From contig JAALGZ010000007.1 of the NCBI GenBank assembly GCA_015227615.1, positions 2,022,565 to 2,086,564 on the forward strand: 64,000 nucleotides of DNA, written 5' to 3'. The stretch comes from Labyrinthula sp. Ha. Its lineage: Eukaryota; Sar; Bigyra; Labyrinthulida; Labyrinthulaceae. The stretch's first letter is position 1. Each line of letters begins with the position of its first letter. Positions 45,687 through 58,576 of this stretch are shown in pieces. Under the pieces are notes generated by a model. It searched no databases and was not told the DNA's origin. It saw nothing but the letters and a program-made list of their open reading frames with translations. The translations under genes were made by a program, and so were the position numbers.

Positions 45687-47623
45687 ATCGATATATATAT
45701 TTTTCCAAACACTCGCCATAAATCCCATCCCTTTCCAAATCCCATATTAATTAAGTAAACCTTTTGAAATTGACATAACCTTTTTCATTGAAATTTGCCT
45801 GACCACCTCAGATAAGTTCACTTGAAATACTTTCCTTTTGAATTAAACGTCTTTATACATCCTTTTCTTTAAATTTAGATAAATCTTCTTCTTTAACCTT
45901 GTGCAACAGACATGCAACCTCAAAATATTTGAAGGTACTAAAAAATAACTTAAGTTTTATTCAGTTACCTAGGGTAGTGAAAATACATTAGCTTGATCAA
46001 GTATTCAGTATCTTTCAATTTTTTCCAGTAGCTTAACATTGATCTTCAATAATTTTTAGGCAGCTTTTAATTTTTGTTGGTGCGATTGCAATTATTTTGA
46101 TTTTTGATATTGGGACATTTCCAATTCCGCCAATGAGAAAAATCATGTTTAACAATCCGGAGTGTATAAAACCAAATCTGTGAATGGGGATGTATTAATT
46201 TACCTCAAAAGTTGCAACAGCGGGCAATCCAAGAGTTGAGTGAAACTCCCTGTATCAACAACACGTTAACGTCACTGAAACAGTATTAGGCTTCTTTTTT
46301 TGATAGTCTCATATAAAGCCCAAGATTCAAAGGTGTTCTAAAAAATGTCTTTTATTAGAACCCATTCCCTAGTCAGCAACAATCGGTCCTTTTTTGGTTA
46401 TATTTAGAAAACCAACAATTCAGAAGACTTTTCTTGTGGTACCTGCCAAGAACCAATATTATCCTATAATTTGTTGTGATATTGATATAGGATAGCATAT
46501 AGTTGATTTACTGAATCTGCCCTTGATTGACATTAGTGAAAATATCCCTAGCATCTAGAAATATTTGCCTTAAATAAGAAATTATGAAGATAAAGTGCGA
46601 CTAGGGTCAAGTGTTTGTTCGCAGACTTATTAGTTGTTACCCTAGTGACAAAAACAACACTTACGATAACTCAGGTTTATCATCTGAAAAGTTGATTCTA
46701 CGTATAGGTTTCCTGCAGAGTTCAAGTGATGGGCCAGAAACCAGTTTATTTTTTTTTGACTCAACAAAAGTCCGGGTCTATTTTTTTTCTAAGATTAGCT
46801 TTATTGGAAATATATTAAAAATGGTCATACATTGTCAGCTCTTTAAGGATGTTCTGTTGTTTTGCTAGCTTACGAGTCTCTGCGTTTGTATAAACGGAAG
46901 TATATCCTAACGATTGTTTATATTGGTCTGTACCAGAGAAATCTGTTTTTGTGACTTTTCGTAGTTCTAATAGTGAGAAAAGATTAAGAAGCAGAGGAAA
47001 AAATAATAATTTGCTACGACATGACAGAAGACACAGAAAAATGACAATAATAGTTGATGTAAGCCTAGAAAGCCCTTTAAGGAAATGAAACAACTTGTAC
47101 ACTCTTTAATGTTTCTGAGCTAGAGGAGCATGTAGGTTTGTACGAATAAAATGTACAAGATGCCACCTGTACAACTTTGTCAACCTTCTTGGAATTACCT
47201 TCTTGAACACAGACACGAAGAAAAGAATCGAACTGACACCATGTTTTTATTGTTGCCAAACAACTGCGAGAACTGCACATTAACTACGGGCGTAAGAAAG
47301 TAACTCAAAGAAACTTACAGAAACAGTAAAATGGTAATCCAGATCTTGGAAATTATGGACTTCGATCTGAGGAGGAAAACTTTGACGTTTGAAACTCCTA
47401 CAGAAAACAATCCAAAATCTCCAAGAATAAGGTATACCTCGCTTCCAATTAAGCAACACAATTGAAGCAACCTTTTTCTTAACCGGGAAACCAAAAAATC
47501 TAAAAAAAATCTTACACTAAGCAAGTACTGGAACATATTAACGTGGTTGAACACATCCAAGAATACGAGGAGTCAATTCCATCGAGTCCCCTTCCTACAG
47601 GATGAAGATAAGAAAGCGGTGGT

Positions 47624-47884
47624 ATGAGTTACCCTCCATATTCACAACAATACTCAAGCTCAAATATCTTCTTGTACATTGGAAACAGGTTTAAGAAGAG
47701 TATCACCGGGATCCTTTGTTGTGTGACAAAATATTCAAAATTGGCTAGACAAGATGAGCATGCCAAGACAGAGCATAGCATGAGTGTGAAATTAAGTGGA
47801 ACCATAAGCGCATCTAGAACCCAAGTCTACATTGAACATGCATCTGTAATACAACTAAACCCTCGTCAAATCCGCGTTCCATAA
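47624..47884 (+). CDS. Hypothetical 86-residue protein
   Basis: ATG to TAA frame. The N-terminus is rich in Ser, Tyr and Gln (YPPYSQQYSSS), a hydrophobic/Cys stretch follows (ITGILCCVTKY), then a polar tail. No family recognised and no supporting neighbour; it may be chance. Confidence 0.2.
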   Translation: MSYPPYSQQYSSSNIFLYIGNRFKKSITGILCCVTKYSKLARQDEHAKTEHSMSVKLSGTISASRTQVYIEHASVIQLNPRQIRVP

Positions 47885-50800
47885 CACTGATTTAGATAGA
47901 ATGGTAGGGGATAGTCTTATCTTTCCCAAAAGTTTAGACACTGCCTTCTACTTTTTAAATTGCTCTAATAGTTACCCAATAGCACAGTGCAATGGATCCG
48001 AATGCTCTTTAATATCATGGTTTCCTCTCGGACAGTCCTGCTAAAAAGTCATATTTTATTTAACATTTGCTATTTTTCTTTCGGCTTTTGAATAGCTTTA
48101 GGAAATGAACAATATTGAAAAATAAAGCTGAGTTGAATCTACCCTTTATTAAATTAATGGAACCATATTGCTCACTCCCATACCAATAATTCATCTAAGT
48201 ACAGAAAGGGTTCATAGTACTTCCTTGTGTGCAGATTAAGGTTCTAACCGACGACTTTTACTGGGCTGGGTCCTTGGAATCACTTGCTATTGTTGAGGAA
48301 AGCATGCTAGCAACAAATCCACAAAAAGTTTAGTTTTGCGTCAGGAACCATCTTATGACAAAAGATTTTTTCTACTACCATTGACGAGAATGTAAATAGA
48401 TATGTACGAGTACAACAAACGAACACTAACTGCTAGGCCAATCTCTTGAATCAACTTGTATGAATACAGAGTTCACATATTAATATAACTTAATGCATAG
48501 CGCTATTTAACCTCTAGAATCCGTGTGAAATTTTAGTATAAAGAATTTAAGCCTATAGTTTAACCCAGAGGTCATGATACCAGGCACCGAATGAAACTGA
48601 GCGAGAAAAAAACTTTTTGTATTGCAATCTTCATATTCTCGGTCTAATATATTGAAAGTTTTTGTCTGTTTTACCTAGGAAATTCTATTAAAGAATTTGT
48701 ATTTTAATATTTGAATTATTTCTTGCTGTCACAATAAACTTTATTCTCCAATTTAACACTTTTTCAAGGTAGCCAATGACCTCATGTTAATTCAACTTCT
48801 CGGAGGTCAACTCAAGAATAAGAACGTTTTCTCACGAGCCTTAAAACTTGAATGCAAAGGTTTTCTTACATATACTTGCCTTTTTTTTCTCAATAAATAT
48901 CTTTGAAAATATTTCTTGGCAGCTTTTACTTAACAGTTTATATTTGTCTCTAATTGTTCTTAAATTATCAAATCTGTACATATGCATTGAAGAAAAAAGT
49001 AAATAACAAGTTTTCAAACATCAGTATTCTATTTCACTAGATCTTTTATTTCTTCGTAAAATTTGAAGAATATGTACGATGATTTTGTAACTTAAGGTTT
49101 TAACCCCCCCCCCCCCACTTGCCGTTTTTTTAATAAATTTTGGCATGCTAGATGTGATTCTTACGTGAGCAAGCAATTTATGACAGATATTTCTGATCAC
49201 GAATAATCAATATGGCAGTTATTTCTTTGCTACTCTCGGCAAAAGTATAGAAAGTTTTGATTATGGAGTTTTTAATAGAATGATTTATGTAGGCTTAGCA
49301 TTAAAACATAAGTAAAGAATCAACCAGTGTACCGAACTATCTGTCGAAAACATAGATTATTGCACCAGCGTATGTTATTTGCTAACTCACGGTACTAATT
49401 TTCCATTACAGAAGACTCTATTCTCATAGTATAAGCTGTTGGAAATTAGTATTAAGCTATGCCATATATTATTAAGTATCATAAACTAAATTCTTATCAA
49501 GAAAATTGAGATTGCTATATTCTCTAACGAATGTAAACCTATGAAACAAATACTATGACATTAAAATGATTGAAGTAGTGTTTTGAAGCGTTCACTCAAC
49601 AGAACCTAAGTTAAATGCCTGTTTAATGGAAAACTTTTCCAATGCTCAGATAGGGACGTTCATTAAATAAGTTGTTTCTTGTCTAAAATGCAAGCGTAGG
49701 ATAACCACTTATTGAAGACGAAAAGAATTTTGAATGACTTGATTATTTCCTCTCTAACTTGAAAAAGGCATATGGTATTCAATGGTTGGAACCGCTGTAA
49801 CATTCTCAATTCGTACCCATAAAAAAGGAAATTTTCATAGCGGTAAATATATTGGATTACAGCCACTTCTTCGTGGCAATGGGTTAAAGTGGGTTTATAT
49901 AATTTGTTCTTAGAATGTGGTATTTTAAACATCACATATGAGTGAGATTACATTTAATTTATTGAAGAAAACATCGGTGATCAGTACAAATCATACAAGA
50001 AATCATTCTAGGACATTCTTTACTGTTGAAATTTAAGGATTTGGCAATACTGTTGGCGAAAAAGATATGTACAGTGAAAATTCAAGTTAATGCACGAGTT
50101 ATATGTTGTTTTCTATATTTTAGAGTGTGGTACTGATGGATTTAATTTACTTAAATTAAGATGAATAGAGACAATATATGTATTCACCTATCTCTTTTAT
50201 TATTAGGCCAAACGTTTCATAGCTGAAAACCAGTTCTTGCCAAGTCAGATATGAGTAGCCTAAACAATTGCTAGTATATCAGAAGCTAAACTGCTTAACC
50301 AGACATCTAATATTAATGGACTACCATAGCTCTAAACGTGTTGGTTTAATTTATTCTATAATCCCCGTGAGCTAAGATAAAATATCACTCCAAGTGCTGC
50401 CAAGGTATATTCGATTAAGGTTACATATACTGAGCAAAACCTAAGGAAATTTACTTCCCTGTGATCATAATGCAGCAAAACAAAATAAATTGGTTAATAT
50501 CTTAGGATTTCAACTTTAGAATATATTTATTAGTCATTCCCCCCTTGGAATAGGAATTGCCCAGCACTACGTCAAATTTTTGAAAATAAACACGAAATCC
50601 CTTAAAGCACTGAAAGCGATTTGAGAACACAGTATTGAATTTATATCCACAACACCACCTTTAGATTGTGGAGGAAAGTATGTATGAAATAAGGAGTGAA
50701 TACTCCTGACCTTGTGTTTGACAACACAGAACCTCCTCATATAGCATGAAACATCTCAGGTAAAACTCTGTATTAGATACTTGGGATCAAACGATTTTTT

Positions 50801-51308
50801 GTTTTGACACCCCATCTCCTCAGTAAAAATCTTTTGTTTTTTGGTCTGGAGCAAGTTAGGAAGGAAGTATGTAAGTCTATATGACGTCAATATGGAAACT
50901 ATGTTCTTATAGTTTAAACACTTTCACCTACTATAATTGCTATGAAAAAATCTGAATCATATTGTGCCATTTTTGGGATGTATTTCTGAGTTTGTCCCAA
51001 AGATGAGAGCAACGTGACTTAAAACTTCCTATATTCGACTGTTTGAACCGGCCATTTCTCACGCAACAAAAACCAAAAATTACCACAAATTATACAAAAA
51101 AATTAAATGTGTCTTTATCGAGGAATTCATCGAGCAATTGAACTATTTTGCATCTGGTATACTCACATTTTAATGAAAATATTTTCAAGTTTCCTAGATA
51201 TTGATAGGCGCTTGGACTATGATATTCCTATACATAGTCAAAAATAGCTCGATTCAAAGGCTGGGGCCTCTGAGTGTTGGAAAAAAAGTAAAAAAAAAGA
51301 GGATAAAG

Positions 51309-51512
51309 ATGGAAGAAACCGTAAAATCGAGAAGATATTACTTTAATATTTCCCGAGAACATTTAAACTTTTATCGCTTTAATGCTGAGTTAAGTGATAC
51401 TCAGTTGTCAACGATAGTTGAGACTACTGGGTCACCCCCAACGAATTCAACAAAGCAAATGTCTATTCTTCAAGGAAATTGTCTTAACCGGCCTTTTCAG
51501 CAACTTCATTAG
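51309..51512 (+). CDS. Hypothetical 67-residue protein or exon
   Basis: ATG at 51309, TAG stop. It reads like folded protein (RRYYFNISREHLNFYRF) more than most frames in the desert, but has no recognised relative. A poly-A run just upstream is compatible with non-coding DNA. Confidence 0.18.
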   Translation: MEETVKSRRYYFNISREHLNFYRFNAELSDTQLSTIVETTGSPPTNSTKQMSILQGNCLNRPFQQLH

Positions 51513-53696
51513 AAAAGGGGCGTGATGTTCTATACCCTGACTAGTTTATACTTCAAATGAGAACTTGTTGAAGCTCGGGCAAGTAAAGTACTACAAGATT
51601 GACATTAATGAATCCAAATTTAGGGGTTCATACTTCGACAAGAATGAATCCCATCTCGGCCATTAAATAAGAATACAAGAAATATTTTTGTTTTCAATAT
51701 GCTGTGTGACGGTTTGGAACTAGAAAATAGATTTTAGAATCTAATTAATTGTATATGCGAATTGACCTATCTCAAATCAAATCATTGCACATGCATCAAG
51801 TTTTTGAATGTCATATGCATTAGAACTAGAGTATACAAGTTCAAAAAATCTAAAATTACTAAAAAAAATCCAAGAGTAAGTCATTTTAGCTCTCTTGTTT
51901 ACTTTGTTGTTATAATAAAACGCCAATTTGGAGCCTTTAAGCAATGGCGCCTTTAAGTTAAGTCACTAGCCTCAAAAACACTACTGTAGTCTAACTATCG
52001 TACCACGATAAAGACATCTCAAGCAAAATTTGAGCATGAAAAATACCGTTCAAGGAATAAAAAAGTTTGAAAAACAGAGAAGTGCGAATCCCTCTATTGG
52101 AAAGAAAGTTTTGTTACTATGAAGTTCTAAATTGATATCCTGAACCCAATAACTTCGTAGCACGGGAAAGAACTCAATTAAGAAGTGCATTCACAAAAAT
52201 CGAATTATTGATAAAGTTTCGTTATATACAACACAGTCAAGCTAATTAAATATATAAAATAGTGATGTTCTCATATTTTTTCAATTAAATTATTGGTACA
52301 TACATGTTAACTACTCTTAATTGTTTTTTTCTTATATGGGACTTTGCTTTAATTTTGAATTTGAAAGGGAAAGTATATTCAGTCGAGCTCCAAACTAGTT
52401 TATGCACCCTATGAAATCTCTAATTTCTTTATATCGGCTCTTTTTATATCTTGTCTCTGTCCTGGTGCACCAAATGAGGGCATAGTTTCAGTCGACTACC
52501 GGTTGCTTTCTTTATAGGGGTAGTTAAGTAACTTTCTAAGAACACGAACTCAGATAGTTGATTGTTAGACTCCGTTCTATCTCAAAATTGGTAGAATATG
52601 GATTCAAAGAGTAACTAAAATTAAAGAAAATACTTAAATAATAAAATTAAGCGACGAACCAAATATTCTTCACAGATCCTACTTTCAGGTTCATATTTTA
52701 AGCAAACTAGAAAAATAAGATCTTCGACAGCAAACTTTTCCAAATTAAAGGTAGACTATCAAATATTTCCCAATTCAATACAAAATTGATATGCAAATAA
52801 TCTTTGGACACTAATAAGAGTAAGAATATGCAATGTTTTCATGGATCTCTATTTCTGTGCTTGCCATTGAACCAGTGAGAACATTAGAAAACGATACTGT
52901 TGGTCAGAAGTCCAACAGCTGTGTCATAATTAACAAACAATGTAAAGACCAACCTAGTTTCATTATCCCTCCTACGAGATTCAATACAAAGTATAACTAA
53001 GTGTTTTGAAGATAGTATGGTTATTTCCAACATGTATTCACTCATCATAAATGAAACAATAGCATTGCCAAAAAAAGTAAAATATGGTGGAGGAAGAAAA
53101 TAATGACTTGAATAAATTATAAATTGCCATCATACTATCAATGATAAAGTGCTCCACCGCGGAAAATGGTTTTACGTGCTTCCTTTTGATTTGTTGTTGC
53201 CTGCTGCCGTATGTGTGTTTTTATACCAGATATTACCCATGAAAACATAAGAAGTATCGAGATTTAACCTCAATGATCTATAGAATAATAAATCAATGTT
53301 ACCCTTTGTGATCAGATGCTATGAAATTGTGTTTAATATTATAAATGCTTAAAATCATTTTTTAATTACCTCCTTTTTGCATTGCATTCAAGAACACAGA
53401 CTGTTACAATAGTGGGAAAAGTGGTTTTGGATACATAGCTACTCTTCTCAGTATGAACGAACTTTTTTTTTAGTTATTGTTTCATAAACTTGGACTACAT
53501 AACTTGTGCAGCTTTTGGTAAGGCCCATTGCTGTGTCTACTGTTTAGCCTTGCGATACCTTTATCAAATTCGATTTGGCATTACCACTAATATGAAAACA
53601 AAAAATACAGCACCACGTCATCAAACAAAGGCTCAAGAAAACTCGACAGTTATAAGATATAACTAAACTAGGAAAAAAAAAACTCAACTACTTACT

Positions 53697-54432
53697 ATGA
53701 AAATTATATTTTTAGATATAGATGGGGTCTTGAACTTCAAGGGTTCTGTTTCAGCCATTCAAAGGGACCTAGACACGGAAATACTCTCAAACCTGACCAA
53801 GTTTATCTTAGAGACAGGAGCCTCAATCGTCTTAACTTCTACCTGGAGACTTAAACAACAGGATCGAAAACACGTGAATTTCTTTAATATTTCATTGTTA
53901 GTTTGTAGAACTGCTGTCTCAATCATTGACGCGACTTCCGGACAGAGAAACAAGCCATAAACCCAGCGACGTAACAAGGTTTATCGAAGAGAAAATACTT
54001 TCTGTAACCCCAAATCTAAGTGACAGATTGATTAAATCCTACTCTAATAGCCACTCAACAAGAACAGATGAAATTCTTCTTTGGCTAAGAGAAAATACTC
54101 TCTTCTCTAACAACCGTACCTTCCAAAGTGATCATAATGTCGACTTCGCAGATAAAATTGACCCTTATAACTTAAACTGGAGATGCAGCCCTAGATTACC
54201 GGTAACGAACTTTGTGATTTTTGATGATCTTCCACTTGACCTCTTCTCGTGCTATAGAATGTGCTCGCAAATTGAGTGTTTTTTCGTTGAAGCTGATCCA
54301 GAAGTTGGGCTTACTGTGGAAGATTTGAAAGAAGCGACAGAAATATTGGATATGAAGAACTTTGAGATAAACTCATGGGCAGAGAGGACTTTTAAGTCTT
54401 GTTCAAATTCTCGATGCAAGTATTTTTCGTAA
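53697..54432 (+). CDS. HAD-fold protein of the 'Swiss Army Knife' RNA-repair-associated type
   Basis: Exons 53697-53873 and 53902-54432 are joined in phase 0 across a 28-nt intron (53874-53901), giving 235 residues and a TAA stop. Motif I is IIFLDIDGVLNF at the very N-terminus; motif II is the Thr in SIVLTSTWRL. After splicing comes a helical stretch, then RTDEILLWL and FVIFDDLPLD (motif IV acidic pair), then GLTVEDL. Start, TSTWR and DD spacing match the HAD domain found in stand-alone proteins and RNA-repair polyproteins. A phosphatase role on a nucleic-acid or small-molecule end is inferred. The adenylate kinase starts 132 bp downstream on the same strand. Confidence 0.72.
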
Positions 54433-54564
54433 GAGTGTTACGCACTTTTCTTCTCGAGCTCTTATTGGTTCAAACAGCTAAATAGAGAGGTATGATTGGT
54501 TAGAAGTTTTGGTATCATCCATTTTCATTGAATATAAAAACTATCAAAAAGATTTGCAAGAACA

Positions 54565-55354
54565 ATGACTGAATTCGAAAACTTCTCTACGAAATCCATG
54601 CTTGATGAGATCAAACGTCGCATAAGATGTGCTGAAAAGCAAGACAAATTAAACTCAATTATTACAGGACCTCCTGGGAGTGGAAAGGTTGGATAAAGGA
54701 ATTAGTTTACATTTCTTAGGGAACTGCAAGTCCTAGACTAAAGACGGATTATTGTTTATGCCATTTGTCTACAGGAGATATGTTAAGAGCTGCTGTTGCC
54801 GCAGGAACTGAGATGGGAAAAGCGGCAAAAAATAAAATGGACGCTGGTGAGTTAGTTAGCGATGACATTGTCGTTGGAATTATCAAGGAAAACTTGGATA
54901 CACCAGAATGCTCGAAAGGTTTACGTGTTCTTGGTTTTAGTTCATAGGCTTTGTTTTGGATGGATTTCCAAGAACTTTAGCCCAAGCGGAGCAACTAGAT
55001 AAGATTCTTTCGGAAAAAGGAGAAAAGATTGACAAAGTAGTAAACTTTGAATGCAAGGACGAAACTCTGGTCCAAAGGATTACAGGTCGAAGAATCCACA
55101 AGCCAAGTGGAAGAAGTTATCATGTAGTTTTTAACCCGCCTAAGGTTGAAGGAAAGGATGACATCACTGGGGAGCCTCTGATCCAAAGAAAAGATGATAA
55201 CGAGGAAACATTGAAGAATAGATTAGGCGCCTATTATGCGCAGACGGTTCCTGTTCTTAAACACTACGAGTCCAGAGTTATCAACGTCAACGCTGAGAAG
55301 AAAATTGATGAAGTATATGCATCATTAGCTAAGAGCTTTGGACCAAAGGTATAG
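54565..55354 (+). CDS. Adenylate kinase, AK2-like long-LID form
   Basis: Exons 54565-54687, 54720-54918 and 54948-55354, with introns of 32 and 29 nt, give 242 residues and a TAG stop. It interconverts ATP + AMP and 2 ADP. The P-loop GPPGSGKG is built across the first intron. AMP-binding segments follow ([12 protein letters not shown], then [10 protein letters not shown] across the second intron). The long LID domain starts at [13 protein letters not shown] and contains [12 protein letters not shown] and [10 protein letters not shown], typical of cytosolic or intermembrane-space eukaryotic and bacterial long forms without the zinc cysteines. After the P-loop the usual TQ is TA. About 30 extra N-terminal residues precede the core, with no clear targeting signal. 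Confidence 0.93.
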
Positions 55355-55712
55355 CTCATATAGGCTAGAAGGTTTAACCATTAAACAATGCCTTCAGTAA
55401 CTTCTTTAAATTTTCTTTTTGTGAGGTAGGACAAACAAATTTAATCTTGTGTTCTATATGCACAATCATAGCCTAATCGCTTTCCTCAATTCGATATCGA
55501 GACTGAGTCTTTTTCTAGTTTCGAAATTTTTTTTATTCTGAGTCTTGTTTCAAACTTGGTATTTGGCACTAATTCTCGAACAGGGAAAACAAAACCAATA
55601 CGAAAATGTCTTAGCAGATAATACCGAGATCACGCAATCTTGCACATGCCACGACAAAGGAACAAACTTCACCAAAACGAAAAAAATTAATCAATAGAAA
55701 AGGAATTAAAAC

Positions 55713-56248
55713 ATGGGAAACAAACCACTGAAACCATATTCCTCACATATAAATATCGATAAGTTTCTTGGAAAATGGTATGTTATCGCTGTAAGACCAA
55801 CTCCCTTTGAGAAAGGTGCGTTTAACCCTACTGAACAATATTCTTGGAAAGAAAAAGGAGCTAGTATTGATGTCGATTTCACGTTTAATAAAAATGCGCT
55901 CGATGGACCTCTTAAGTCAATGCCACAGGTTCTTTATCCAAGGACTGATAATGGCGATTGGAGAGTTAAGACTTTTTCCTGGGCCCCCGTGAAAGCTTAC
56001 TATACTGTAATGGACATTGGAGGATCATTTACAAACCCAGAGACAGAGTAAATTTTGGTTACATATTAATCCTTAGAGGTGAAGCAGAGTTATATAGATA
56101 CATTGTCGTCGGACATCCAAGCAGGAAATGGTTTTGGATCATGAGTAGGGAGACGAAGCTTGATGCTGATATCCTGGAAGAGAAGAAGAAGCTGCTGCAA
56201 GAGAATGGGTTTGACGTTGCTGGGGCAATTTATCCTAAACATGGCTAG
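55713..56248 (+). CDS. Lipocalin of the Blc/apolipoprotein D type
   Basis: Exons 55713-56047 and 56077-56248, across a 29-nt intron (56048-56076), give 168 residues and a TAG stop. Lipocalins form an eight-stranded barrel that binds small hydrophobic ligands. The first signature is FLGKWYVIAVRPTPFEKG (GxW motif); later come YRYIVVGHPSRKWFWIMSR (third conserved region) and a C-terminal helix with LLQENGFDV. Length and motif spacing fit bacterial Blc and plant temperature-induced lipocalins. There is no signal peptide; the N-terminus MGNKPL has a glycine at position 2 but lacks a good myristoylation context. A role in membrane lipid protection is an inference. Confidence 0.88.
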
Positions 56249-58576
56249 CTCTATATTGTTTTAAAGTTGTTAATGAGCTTGATTTGTTTTCTGTCTGCAT
56301 TGTTTCTTCTTCCCGTTATCGTGTTTCGTAAGTATAAGCAAAGAGTTAGCTACGTTTACACGGCAGAATATCATGATGAAAACCAATAGTCCACCAGAAA
56401 AAGGTAACATTTCTTCTTGTTTTTATATATCATAATGGGACTTCTTACTTTGGGGGTAGCACTCCTAGTACTTGAGAATATTATTTTGTCGAAGGGACTT
56501 TGAGCAAATCTTCTTTAACCTAGTGCCGATATCTACTAAAAATAACTATTTTACGCAAAGACATCGTATTGAAGAAAATGAAACTTTGAACATCTATTCT
56601 TTAAAGCGGTTGACTTTTTTACAAGCATTTAACCCTTTAATAAAGACACTGGTCAAATTTGACTGAGGAAATGGTATTCTTAGCTAAGGATGCAGCGGTT
56701 CATCTGGTTTTAGTTTGTTTGCACTCAGAGTATGTTATCAACAAGCTGTACAAGGCAATTCAGTATCATTTTACTCTCTCTCTCTTAGTATTTTTCTTAG
56801 GGTTTCGTCTGGAATAGGAGTACTAAGGTTCCTCGAGTATTAGTTGTCTCCTGTAACTGAGCAAAAGTTCGTGTCATATATTTCTAATTTTTGTAACGGC
56901 TTGAGGAATGAACAATTCAGTTTCTATTTGTTTTTATATTTCTTGGAAGAGTTATAATTATTCTTAGAACGCTTTTGTTGGTTTATTACCCAATTGTAGA
57001 GCAGCAACTATCATAGTTATCACGCGTTGTGGCTTAAGCTCTGTCACATTATTCTCTGGTTGCTCAGGCGCTTCATGAAGAGTATTTCTTGCCAGTGATG
57101 TATTTATTCTTCTACTCTGAATGCCCAACATAAATTTAAAAGTTTCCAGTAAGATTTCTTTTATCAACTTCCTTAGTGTTTTAATCCCATTAGCAGCTAA
57201 ACTGTATCAGAGTTCCCCTTTATACAAATGGTTATCTTTTCTCATGAAATATATTTTGCAACGTCTTTATTGTGCCAGAAGAGATGTATAGTTTTCCATT
57301 ACTTTCTTGATAGATGTATTTAAGTGTATAAAGCTGAATATGAGCTGTTTCTCGAGTTTTTTTTCATTCATATTTGGTAACTTATTCTTTAAAGTCTTGT
57401 CGTAATTGATCGTTTAACTATGGCTGTTGCTTGGGCCTATCTTGAATTAGCAGTGTTTACCGTGCACTCTTGGCGATACATATAGGGTTTTCTAAATATC
57501 TATGAGACTAGTTCGTCAACTGCTTCAGCATAGTATTCGGTTTTATTGTGGATATTCTCTCCTGCTTCTGTTTTCAACTCTATCCAGGGGCAAGTTAGGT
57601 ATCGGACTTACAGGCAATGATAAACTCTAGTACTGCGCATCTCCGATTTCCGCTTTTTTGAAACGTACGATGCTTGGGTATTTGACTTAACTACCACAAA
57701 CAAAGAATGTGAGCTAATTGTTTATAGTTCAAACTTTTTTACAAAGTTTCTAAGTATTTGGAGTTCATGCTTGCCCTGGTTGAAAATTAATGGCTGGAGC
57801 TACTTTCCACTTTCTTCAGTTGCTTTTGTTCGTGTCAACTCAGATATGGATCACCAACTGCTTTCTCTGTTTGAGGTGGACAGCCTCTTGTAGTCTTCTG
57901 GAGAAGCTGTCATTCTCCTTTGCTGTTTCATCAGTACAGGCTGGTTTAATATTATTATTCTAGTAGTTTCTCGACTTAAATTCTGTTTTAACACCTAGAA
58001 TTATTTCTGCATTCAATCTTTCTTCGGCTTCTTGTACATGCTTCTGTTAAGACAAGTTGCTAAACTAATGATCTTTTTCCTTTTTATGTCTTAGTAGTTA
58101 GAGATATCTACAAAGAATCCGCTAACTTAAGTGAAGCCGATTCTTTCTGGATATTAGGCTCCATTGCTGCAAACTTTCTGCACAGCAAGAAATATTGTGT
58201 TGGTTGTTAGCCAATATTCCTCAATGGACTGTAGGTTGTAGGATGAGGTAGGGTAACATTCGCAGAGTCAATGAAAATTCTTCTAGAATCTTGAATTTCT
58301 TTGACTCGCAGTGGTCTCCAGACTGCTTGATATTCAGTGGTACCCATTATGTTTTTTTGTTTCCAAATCTTCTGTTTCCCAAAAATTCTTGAACAATTAT
58401 TCCTCTGCTCATGAACATCTATATAATCATTTCGACCGATATAATCCGTTGAATTATGCAAGTATTAACCAAATCCTGTTGACGTCAAATTCCCAAAAAT
58501 CTATAGCCGGTTAGGTCCAAATCTTTTAAATACAACCGAAGGAGTTGAAAAATAAAACTAACCCCGATCGTTTTGA
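56249..58576. other. 2.3-kb intergenic region
   Basis: No gene or repeat supported. Overlapping short frames on both strands carry no motif. Confidence 0.5.

Larger units (their letters stand above)
44757..46181. mobile_element. 1.4-kb insertion, possibly a Mutator-like transposon remnant
   Basis: Splits sequence that is contiguous in unit 1 (near 28272). GAATGGG occurs on both sides, a possible 7-bp or longer target duplication. No terminal inverted repeats were found. It contains the open frame at 45137-45505 and a low-complexity tract. Confidence 0.55.
29894..46641. repeat. Unit 2 of the tandem duplication, expanded by insertions
   Basis: Parts matching unit 1: 29894-35659 (5.77-kb segment), about 36914-36985 (short weak match to the P450 upstream region), 42883-44550 (P450 3' end and membrane gene), 44672-44756 and 46182-46641 (tail). 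Everything between is inserted DNA. About 1.7 kb carrying the first three quarters of the P450 has been lost. Confidence 0.82.
46642..53696. other. 7-kb gene desert
   Basis: No domain or convincing exon chain on either strand. Minor features: a run of 13 C at 49104-49116, and small frames at 46815-47280 (minus, hydrophobic, no ATG), 47624-47884 (plus) and 51309-51512 (plus). Confidence 0.5.

Noticed and set aside
46815-47280. A small hydrophobic protein on the minus strand made of two frames.
   Set aside because: No ATG for the main frame and no splice combination I tried kept it open.
49104-49116. Run of 13 C in AT-rich DNA.
   Set aside because: A simple homopolymer, possibly with sequencing length error; no function implied.
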